A DNA stretch of 11,143 bases, from NCBI RefSeq assembly GCF_024700075.1, contig NZ_JAJONE010000002.1, forward strand, positions 1-11,143. Reading direction: 5' to 3'. The translations under genes were made by a program, and so were the position numbers. Below are positions 5,958 through 11,143 of this stretch, piece after piece. Position 1 is the stretch's first letter, and every line of letters begins with the position of its first letter. The DNA is from Hymenobacter sp. J193. Lineage in GTDB: Bacteria > Bacteroidota > Bacteroidia > Cytophagales > Hymenobacteraceae. The notes under the pieces are model-generated. The model did not search any database and had not been told where the DNA came from. It saw only the letters and a program-made list of their open reading frames with translations.

Positions 5958-5978
5958 TGTTAAACGTTTAGTTTAACA
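5958..5978. promoter_or_regulatory. Inverted repeat upstream of the DNA-binding protein gene
   Basis: TGTTAAAC and GTTTAACA are perfect 8-bp arms with a GTTTA centre. The site is 8 bp upstream of the minus-strand start codon at 5950, so a bound protein would block transcription or translation of that gene. It is the best operator candidate for autoregulation by the encoded ribbon-helix-helix protein. Confidence 0.55.
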
Positions 5979-6004
5979 GCTAATGTAGGAGAGTTCAGGA
6001 TATG

Positions 6005-6047
6005 TGGGTTTAGTATGACAAAACCCTGGGTTTAGTTTTTCAAAAAC
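6005..6047. promoter_or_regulatory. Repeats and palindromes in the divergent intergenic region
   Basis: TGGGTTTAGT occurs at 6005 and 6027, two helical turns apart. The first copy also pairs with AAACCC at 6021-6026 (arms GGGTTT/AAACCC). GTTTTTCAAAAAC at 6035-6047 is a perfect palindrome. A third TGGGTTTAGT lies inside the neighbouring gene at 5815. These may be regulator sites for one or both divergent genes. Confidence 0.4.
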
Positions 6048-6114
6048 AACACGCTAAAAATCAATTGTATATGCATAAGCTATCCGGCTATTTATGATTT
6101 GTCAACCATACGCC

Positions 6115-6136
6115 TACTTTGCTAATCTTACTTTTG
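6115..6136 (+). promoter_or_regulatory. Candidate promoter of the cargo operon
   Basis: TACTTTGC (6115-6122) and the exact TAnnTTTG match TACTTTTG (6129-6136) lie 15-37 bp upstream of the ATG. A TTTG at 6098-6101 could be the -33 element, but the gap is 13 bp to the first and 27 bp to the second, neither ideal. The -7 assignment is plausible; the exact pairing is uncertain. Confidence 0.4.
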
Positions 6137-6151
6137 AAGCCAACCCTATTC

Positions 6152-7384
6152 ATGCGCTCCCTCCTTCAAAATCTAACCTGCTTACTACTGCTCTCTTGGG
6201 TAGGGGCGTATCAATTGACTGCTCATCCAACGCAAATAGAGAGTAATGCTTCCGCTATTCCAGTTTCCTATGCCACTGCATTATCTACCTCAGGGCTTGT
6301 AGCACCTCAGCATAAGCCTTGGCTAAATTTCTGTGACACTACGAGGCTAAAGGATTTCCAATTGGGACATACTCTTCCGCAGGTTTGGGCCTGGCTGGCC
6401 GATTATTATGAGCGTGCTAACAGCAACAATTTTCCTACACCCCAAGAGATATACAGCCGCAAAGCCACTCGTATCGCTCTGGCGGACACATTGATTGTTC
6501 CTCCTCCAAAACTATCCACAATCACCTTTACTCAGCCATCTAAGAAAGAAGCACAACAGCAGCAAGAGAGGAGTCAACTGAGTATTGCTCATTTGGTCAA
6601 GACCTTACGAGAAGCAGGGCTACTTCCAAAACCTTGGGATATCCTTCTACAGCCGGCACCCCTGCTACGTAGATTTTCGGACAGGGAAAGCCTGCTTCTA
6701 GCCATGGCTGGACTAGGCCAGGAAGCGCACGCTATGGCCCATGACTCTACCCTCATTCCCGGTTTAGTTCGTGCTGGAGTAATCCTGCCAGCTCAGACAA
6801 TGGAACTGCAACACGCGATGGCTGTAGAACAACTACTAGACCCCGTAGATATTCTCCCCTATCTCACCTCACGTACGCAGCTTTTCAGTCGGGATACTTA
6901 CCCTGATGCTTTAGGCGCTTATCTACAGGGCATCTATAAAGATGTTGCGCATATGCTGCCAAACATGGCCTTCACAGACTTTCACTACAAAGTAGAGGTT
7001 CCACCCGAGTTTAAACCTTGTAGAGGAGGGTGTCCAGACAATCGCGACATCATTGTAACCCTCCGCGTACAGGGCAAACGTTATAAGCAGCGCTGCCAAT
7101 TATGGGAGGATACAGGATTGAATGGGCAGCGGTTATACAGCGTCAATCAAGATGAGTTCTATGAAATTTTTAACCAAGTGCTGGCAGATAGAGCTTCCCC
7201 TGACCGCTTGGTAAACGTGGTCTCCAGTGTAAGTAAAAACAACTTGTACACTCCTTCCCGATTTGCGCTCTGGTTGCTCACGCCACTGCAAGCCCGAACG
7301 CTTGACGTGCCCCATCAAACCTTTACTCGAATCTGCTACGGGTTTGCAGATATAGACACAAGGTATGCGGTGCCAAAACTATAG
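6152..7384 (+). CDS. Secreted protein of unknown function, 410 residues
   Basis: The N-terminus MRSLLQNLTCLLLLSWVGAYQLTA is a plausible signal peptide with possible cleavage after Ala19 or Ala24, so the protein is probably exported to the periplasm or beyond. The body is mixed: an aromatic-rich segment (56-90), a Gln-rich stretch KKEAQQQQERSQ (131-142), a Leu/Ala-rich helical middle (145-235), and a C-terminal part with CRGGC (290-294), a strand-like stretch IIVTLRVQGKRYKQRC (300-315) and FYEIFNQVLADRAS (336-349). Six cysteines may form disulfides. No catalytic motif or family is recognised. The ATG at 6152 is preferred to the in-frame one at 6119 or other upstream codons because it starts the signal peptide and lies just after the promoter. 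It is probably co-transcribed with the exported protein gene at 7603. The first copy is frameshifted twice. The last 20-30 residues are less certain (see the region after the stop). Confidence 0.75.
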   Translation: MRSLLQNLTCLLLLSWVGAYQLTAHPTQIESNASAIPVSYATALSTSGLVAPQHKPWLNFCDTTRLKDFQLGHTLPQVWAWLADYYERANSNNFPTPQEIYSRKATRIALADTLIVPPPKLSTITFTQPSKKEAQQQQERSQLSIAHLVKTLREAGLLPKPWDILLQPAPLLRRFSDRESLLLAMAGLGQEAHAMAHDSTLIPGLVRAGVILPAQTMELQHAMAVEQLLDPVDILPYLTSRTQLFSRDTYPDALGAYLQGIYKDVAHMLPNMAFTDFHYKVEVPPEFKPCRGGCPDNRDIIVTLRVQGKRYKQRCQLWEDTGLNGQRLYSVNQDEFYEIFNQVLADRASPDRLVNVVSSVSKNNLYTPSRFALWLLTPLQARTLDVPHQTFTRICYGFADIDTRYAVPKL

Positions 7385-7602
7385 CCTTCTACAAACAGGA
7401 CTTTCCCGGCGCTGGAGGCTTCTAGAAAGTCCCTCGCCTGTCTGGGATTTGTCCCTTAACATAATGCTAGTTATAAGCAGGGTCACGGAATCCGTGCGGT
7501 TTTTAGCCCCACCGCCACTAATGCCTGAACGTGGTACTTTTTGGACATTGCCTCCATTAACCCCATTGGGATTAGGCTTAATTTGTAAGCAAAGACATTG
7601 AA
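7385..7602. other. Gap between the two cargo genes
   Basis: No supported gene lies here. A 78-codon open frame at 7365-7601 ends just before the next ATG but has low-complexity Pro/Leu composition and no recognisable feature, so I leave it uncalled. Just after the stop of the upstream gene, another frame reads AKTIAFYKQDFPGAGGF and then stops at 7423-7425, which could be a displaced C-terminus. A hairpin is at 7484-7496. Confidence 0.4.
7484..7496. other. CACGG-AAT-CCGTG hairpin with following T run
   Basis: CACGG and CCGTG form a 5-bp stem with a 3-base loop (or a 13-bp palindrome with one central base as DNA). Five T residues follow after three bases. It could attenuate read-through from the first cargo gene to the second, or be a protein site. 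The stem is short, so this is tentative. Confidence 0.35.
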
Positions 7603-8277
7603 ATGACCTATCAAAAAATCAACTCCTGGCTTCCCCAATTACTACTCCTGCTTTTGCCAGCACTTGCAATGCAATGCCGGCCAGATGTTAGCGTAGAACA
7701 ACAAGGCGGGGCTCAGGCAGCAGCTGATACGGTTGACGTAACTTCTTTTAATATCGAGCGGGAAAATAACAGCCCTGAATTGGCCAATTGGGCTGTGTTT
7801 GAGGTTGGGCAAGAAATTATCTGCACCCCTCCCGGCTGGAAGGCTCACCAGACTGATGATGAACTCATTCTTTTACCACCTACCCGCACGGATAGTACCG
7901 AACGAGTAACTTTTGCCCGGTTTAATAAGGACAGTCCCTCATTGGACTACAATAGTTTCGCTCGCCAAATGGCTAAAACAGCATTTGACGATTTTACTAT
8001 TCAGAAAGGTGATACGTTGAACCAGCTGATTTTTCAACGGGATTTCGGGTACGAGCGAAATACAGGCCTTCTCCTTGCTGGAACAACCTACAAAGGCTAT
8101 TGTATGGTCTATGTGAACGACCGCTTCGTTTACAAGTACCGCATCATCTTAGCGGAAAACAGGCTTAAAAACTACCGGGGCGACCTATTCCAGGATATCA
8201 TTGGAAATCTGCAGGTTAACAAACAATACTTAGTAGGGAATGACAACCCAATAAAGCAGATAATCCACGTCAATTAA
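7603..8277 (+). CDS. Exported protein, possible atypical lipoprotein, 224 residues
   Basis: The N-terminus MTYQKINSWLPQLLLLLLPALAMQC has a Lys, a hydrophobic core (13-22) and then ALA-MQC. Cys25 is where a lipoprotein cysteine might be, but the residue before it is Gln, which is unlike the usual Gly/Ala/Ser. Cleavage by signal peptidase I after Ala22 is equally possible. A low-complexity Ala/Gln linker (about 31-42) follows, then a compact mixed domain with EVGQEIICTPPGWKAHQ (67-83), ERVTFARFNKDSPSLDYNSFARQM (99-122), and a C-terminal strand/helix part. I do not recognise the family; the pattern could be a ligand-binding or immunity-type surface domain, but that is a guess. It follows the secreted protein gene on the same strand, so a joint role is likely. 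No Shine-Dalgarno sequence is evident. The start is chosen to include the signal. Confidence 0.7.
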   Translation: MTYQKINSWLPQLLLLLLPALAMQCRPDVSVEQQGGAQAAADTVDVTSFNIERENNSPELANWAVFEVGQEIICTPPGWKAHQTDDELILLPPTRTDSTERVTFARFNKDSPSLDYNSFARQMAKTAFDDFTIQKGDTLNQLIFQRDFGYERNTGLLLAGTTYKGYCMVYVNDRFVYKYRIILAENRLKNYRGDLFQDIIGNLQVNKQYLVGNDNPIKQIIHVN

Positions 8278-8288
8278 TATCGCTTTTC

Positions 8289-8318
8289 CGACCTGCAAAC
8301 GCTCAAATGCAGCGGTCG
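8289..8318. terminator. Weak stem-loop between convergent genes, copy 2
   Basis: CGACC (8289) pairs with GGTCG (8314-8318), and TGC with GCA, leaving a two-base bulge and a 12-base loop. It occupies the 42-bp gap between the cargo operon and the convergent relaxase gene. The stem is weak and T-poor. Confidence 0.25.
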
Positions 8319-8319
8319 A

Positions 8320-9042
8320 TTACATGCCTACCCCACCACTACGGCTGTGCTGCTGCCCCGCTTGATGGATGCGCTGCTGGGCCACCTGGCGCTGCGCCTC
8401 CTGCTCCAGCTGCGGGTTGAGTTCCTTCACCAGCCCATAGAAGCGCTTCACCTCCTGGTGCTGGGCCTGGCTCCCTTCTACCCCGCGCTGCAGCCCTAAC
8501 GGGGCGAGCTTCGCCGCAAAGCTGGTCTGCATGTCGCGCATCTTCTGCCGGTCACCCAACATCGCCCGGCAATTGAGCTTGCCGGCCGCGTCGATGGGCA
8601 CGACCGTGGCGTGGATGTGCGGGGTCTGCTCATCAAGGTGCAGCACGGCGTTCACGACGTTCTCCTTCCCGTAGCGCTCGCTCAGCCACTCCATGGCCCG
8701 GTCCCGGAAGCCGGCCAACTTGGCCCCGTCCTCGGCCGACCCGACCAGCTGGGCTGGCTTGCCCGCCTGGCCAGCCTCCTTGCGAATGTCCAAAAACTCG
8801 GGGCTGAACGTCATCAGGTGCTCGACCGCCAGCACGGCGTTGCTGCGCACCGTGCAGCCGACCGCCTCGAGGCGGGCCTGCACGTCGGCGGCCAGGTCGG
8901 GGCTGCCCACCAACTGCACGTTGAGCGGGGTCAGTTCGGCGTCCGCATTGGGGGTAGGCCGCAGCCGTTGCAGGTGCTCGTTCAGGGAAGTGAGGTTGCC
9001 GGCAGTCTTAAGTTTGGCCGTGCGCAGGATGGCATAGGGCAT
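8320..9042 (-). CDS. MobV-type plasmid relaxase, second copy
   Basis: The protein is identical over all 240 residues to the one encoded at 2663-3385, including His23 and the HLDEQTPHIH metal-binding motif at 135-144. Identity of such a long gene in the two copies supports their being one molecule read twice. Confidence 0.9.
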   Translation of the reverse strand: MPYAILRTAKLKTAGNLTSLNEHLQRLRPTPNADAELTPLNVQLVGSPDLAADVQARLEAVGCTVRSNAVLAVEHLMTFSPEFLDIRKEAGQAGKPAQLVGSAEDGAKLAGFRDRAMEWLSERYGKENVVNAVLHLDEQTPHIHATVVPIDAAGKLNCRAMLGDRQKMRDMQTSFAAKLAPLGLQRGVEGSQAQHQEVKRFYGLVKELNPQLEQEAQRQVAQQRIHQAGQQHSRSGGVGM

Positions 9043-9127
9043 GGGGGCAGTGGGGAAAAGGGTGGCCCGCGGGCCGGTTAGGGGTGCCGGGGACCACCGG
9101 GTAGAACGGGCGCCCGCAGGGCTGAAC

Positions 9128-9179
9128 AGACAATTTTGGGCAGCCTAAAGCGCAGCGCTTAGGCCGCCCAAAATTGTCT
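9128..9179. repeat. 52-nt inverted repeat upstream of the relaxase gene, copy 2
   Basis: The sequence is identical to 3471-3522: 14-bp perfect outer arms, one mismatch, then an inner stem with one bulged A. It lies 86 bp upstream of the relaxase start. Confidence 0.8.
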
Positions 9180-9212
9180 AGTGAGTACACAACGCTTGAA
9201 CATTACGCTTGC

Positions 9213-9299
9213 TTACGTTTGCGCTTTACGCTTATGCTGGCTTTCTTACGCTTATCAGTTACGCTATCAGGGGCTTACCTACGCTAAATCTTTACGCTT
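9213..9299. repeat. Phased TTACGCT repeat array, copy 2
   Basis: Octamer starts at 9213, 9226, 9246, 9259, 9279 and 9292 reproduce the 13/20 alternating spacing of the first copy. Confidence 0.75.
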
Positions 9300-9631
9300 G
9301 TACCACCTGGCAATACTGGTTTGGCCTTCACCAGACGCTGCACTACCGAGTTGTCCCGCTCGTATTGCATCCGGTCAAGTAGCGTCCGGATCTGCTTCAC
9401 CTGGTCCGGGGTCATCGTGTCGCTGAGCTGGGGCAAGAGTTTCCCGGCCTCCTCGCCTAAGAAGTCGATTTTACGGGCTAGGTAGTACTCTTCGCCCTGG
9501 TACAACCACTGCGCTTCCTCGGACTTTTGGGCCTTATCCCAGGCACTTACCCGGCAGTTGGTGGAACAGAACCGGCCTCCTTTGCGGCGGGGGGTATAAA
9601 CGGTTGAGCAGTGCTGGCAGGTGTAGCGCAT
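9284..9631 (-). CDS. Small zinc-ribbon protein, second copy
   Basis: Identical in all 115 residues to the product of 3627-3974, with the same Cys5-x2-Cys8 and Cys22-x3-Cys26 pairs. The final codons overlap the phased repeat array. Confidence 0.75.
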   Translation of the reverse strand: MRYTCQHCSTVYTPRRKGGRFCSTNCRVSAWDKAQKSEEAQWLYQGEEYYLARKIDFLGEEAGKLLPQLSDTMTPDQVKQIRTLLDRMQYERDNSVVQRLVKAKPVLPGGTSVKI

Positions 9632-9655
9632 AGAGGGAAATTGCTATTTACCTCT
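9632..9655. promoter_or_regulatory. Inverted repeat touching the zinc-ribbon gene start, copy 2
   Basis: The 10-bp arms with one mismatch and the TGCT loop are the same as at 3975-3998, again directly next to the ATG. Confidence 0.5.
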
Positions 9656-9996
9656 CTCCTACGGGCAGCTGTAGCGACTAGGTTACACCCGGTGCAGGCG
9701 CTGCTCAGGGCTTACTTCCCACGGCCCCAGGGGCGAAAGTTCTCTCGGGTGCAAGAGAGTACATAAGCTCAACAATACGGATCATATACCATTGATTACC
9801 AATTATATAGTATTTATTGAATGCGCGCAAGTCACTGGCTTCTAGGGTATTTTGTTTGCTTTCTGTTTTCCGTCCGGAGTTATCCACCGTTCTAAAAGCT
9901 TTTTTCCTCGCGCGAAACACAACTTGTGATATTTGAAGTATTTGTTCTATTTGAGGGGTTCGTAACCTATTGATTATCATATAATTACGAGCACTT
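9656..9996. other. Replication origin region, AT-rich part, copy 2
   Basis: This equals 3999-4340 except for one missing C near 9718. It contains the GTTCTCTC/GAGAGTAC stem (9739-9762), the DnaA-box-like TTATCCACC (9880-9888) and the three TATTTGnnn repeats (9930-9956). The missing C shifts the end of the dubious minus-strand open frame, whose last residues therefore differ between copies. Confidence 0.6.
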
Positions 9997-10114
9997 CAAA
10001 CCACCTTTCGTGTACTTCAAACCACCTTTCGTGTAGCAAAAACCACCTTTCGTGTACTTCAAACCACCTTTCGTGTATCTATCGACCACCTTTCGTGTAT
10101 CTACAACCACCTTT
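9997..10114 (+). repeat. Iteron array, copy 2
   Basis: ACCACCTTTCGTGTA starts at 10000, 10021, 10042, 10063 and 10085, with the short sixth copy at 10106. The sequence is identical to the first array. Confidence 0.9.
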
Positions 10115-10116
10115 AA

Positions 10117-10172
10117 AAACCACTTTTGTTTTAGATGGTGGTTTAATGGTTATAATTGCAGCTGAATCAGCT
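10117..10172 (+). promoter_or_regulatory. rep promoter, inverted half-iterons and palindrome, copy 2
   Basis: AAACCAC at 10117-10123 faces GTGGTTT at 10138-10144; TATAATTG is at 10151-10158; and the AGCTGA-A-TCAGCT palindrome is at 10160-10172. The block is identical to 4461-4516. Confidence 0.5.
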
Positions 10173-10186
10173 AAATGTCTGTCTAG

Positions 10187-11143
10187 ATGAACCAAGAATT
10201 AGAAATCCGTCAGCATAATGCCCTCACGAATGCCCGCTACGAATACACTGAGCTGCAGCTAGACCTATTCTTCTTCATCATCTCTAAGCTGCGGAAAGAT
10301 GAAAAAGACACTATCTATCAGTTGGATATCAGAGAATTATCTAGTCTGACGGGCAAGCGATATAATGGGGCTTACCTGCATAAAGCTACGGCTGATATGG
10401 GGCTCCCGTATGCTGGAGCTGGAAGACGCCAAAGAGTACCGGCAGATATGGATGTTCCAGCAAATCCGCTACATCAAGGGGGAAGGAATCATCGAATTTG
10501 ACCTAACCAAGTACGTTTTACCCTATTTATTTCAACTCAAGAACAACTTCACTAGCTATGAACTAGCTGCTGCGCTCCGCCTCACTAGCAAGTACGCTAA
10601 GCGTATTTATCAAATCTGCAGCCAGTGGAAAGACCTGGGAGAAACGAAGAAGTATGACCTGCAGGACTTCAAAAAGATGCTCGGGCTACTTGATGAAAAG
10701 GGCAATGAAAAGATGGAGCGAATCAGCCAGTTGCGAGAAAAGGTGCTGGACGTAGCCGTTAAGCAAATTAATGAGCATACTGAACTGAATGTCAGCTACA
10801 CGCTGGAAAAACGCGGGAAGACCTTCAAAAACATCACTTTCACAGTGAAGCCACAGGCTCTAGCTGAAACTATTCCTTTCGACCTGGAGCCAGGTGCAGC
10901 TTCTCCGGCAGGCTTGGCCCCGCACCAGGTGGAGAACGCCAGGCGCTTGCTCACGCAGCTGAGCATCACCACGCCGGAACTGGTGGCCACCATCCTGGCC
11001 AGCGCGGCGCATCGTGGCGGCCTGCAACAAATTCGCCCATGACCTGAAAACCGGCAAGCACGCCAAGGCTCATTCCCTGTCGGGACTCCTGCTCACCATC
11101 CTGGGCCTTAAAAAGCCCGCAAACGGGCCGCTGTTCGACGCGG
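10187..11143 (+). pseudogene. Frameshifted, edge-truncated copy of the rep gene
   Basis: This copy matches the intact gene at 4531-5499 for about 71 codons. Four G residues at 10399-10402 replace three, so the frame breaks and ends at 10501. The original frame is then open until an extra T at 11012 breaks it again. Three substitutions lie close to the first break: 10387 and 10418 are silent (Ala67, Glu77) and 10419 changes Val78 to Leu. The window ends 14 bases before the expected stop. The position next to the contig edge suggests low-quality sequence, though a divergent variant is possible. Confidence 0.85.

Larger units (their letters stand above)
5652..11143. repeat. Plasmid unit, copy 2 of a head-to-tail duplication
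   Basis: This is the second pass through the same plasmid. It begins inside the DNA-binding protein gene and stops 14 bases before the end of rep. It holds the intact versions of both cargo genes. Its own defects lie near its end: an extra G at 10399-10402 and an extra T at 11012, both in rep, plus substitutions at 10387, 10418 and 10419. Bases 5486-5651, between the copies, complete the circle and have no second copy. Confidence 0.97.

Noticed and set aside
5514..5963. 149-codon plus-strand frame opposite the DNA-binding protein gene
   Set aside because: It is the complement of a gene with repeats, a basic motif and a plausible fold; the plus-strand product is Ser/Cys/Pro-rich with no features.
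7365..7601. 78-codon plus-strand frame between the cargo genes (also 1709-1945), and the opposing minus-strand frame at 1723-1965
   Set aside because: Low-complexity composition, no signal or motif, and the two strands compete. The minus-strand frame has an ATG only in copy 1 because of an indel.
1..11143. tRNA or rRNA genes
   Set aside because: No cloverleaf-like or conserved rRNA sequence was noticed on either strand.

Overview
The window is almost two head-to-tail copies of one small plasmid of about 5.66 kb. Bases 1-5485 match bases 5652-11143 except for a few small indels and eight substitutions, and only 5486-5651 is present once. The simplest reading is a circular plasmid assembled past its own start, although a true plasmid dimer is not excluded. 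The host is probably a Bacteroidota member, perhaps Hymenobacter-like. Genes lack clear Shine-Dalgarno sequences, a -7 element of the TAnnTTTG type precedes the cargo operon, and the Rep_3 initiator, MobV relaxase and small zinc-ribbon protein suit such plasmids. The genus is a guess from gene style, not a proven assignment.

One plasmid unit, read around the circle, has four blocks. (1) Replication: an AT-rich origin with a DnaA box, three 9-bp tandem repeats and a run of 21/22-bp iterons, then a Rep_3 initiator gene (4531-5499, intact; frameshifted in the second copy). (2) A convergent gene for a DNA-binding protein with an AT-hook-like motif and a predicted ribbon-helix-helix (5510-5950), whose stop codon shares a hairpin with the rep stop. 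(3) Divergent from it, behind an operator-like region, two cargo genes: a 410-residue protein with a signal peptide (6152-7384) and a 224-residue exported protein, possibly an atypical lipoprotein (7603-8277). Neither cargo protein matches a family I can name. (4) On the minus strand, a short MobV-type relaxase (2663-3385 and 8320-9042) and a 115-residue zinc-ribbon protein (3627-3974 and 9284-9631). Between these two lie a 52-nt inverted repeat and a phased TTACGCT array that may include oriT.

Five gene copies are broken only in one of the two copies: the partial DNA-binding gene at 1-294, both cargo genes in copy 1, and rep in copy 2 (twice). Most breaks are one-base homopolymer changes and should not be read as biological pseudogenes without read support. 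All eight substitutions fall within about 760 bases of the window ends, and half are silent, which leaves open a mixture of two closely related plasmid variants.

The plasmid appears to be mobilizable rather than self-transmissible: it has a relaxase but no coupling protein or mating-pair genes. The relaxase and zinc-ribbon genes and the rep 3' end are GC-rich, while the cargo is clearly more AT-rich, pointing to a mosaic. The most interesting unexplained elements are the exported two-gene cargo and the phased repeat array beside the large inverted repeat.
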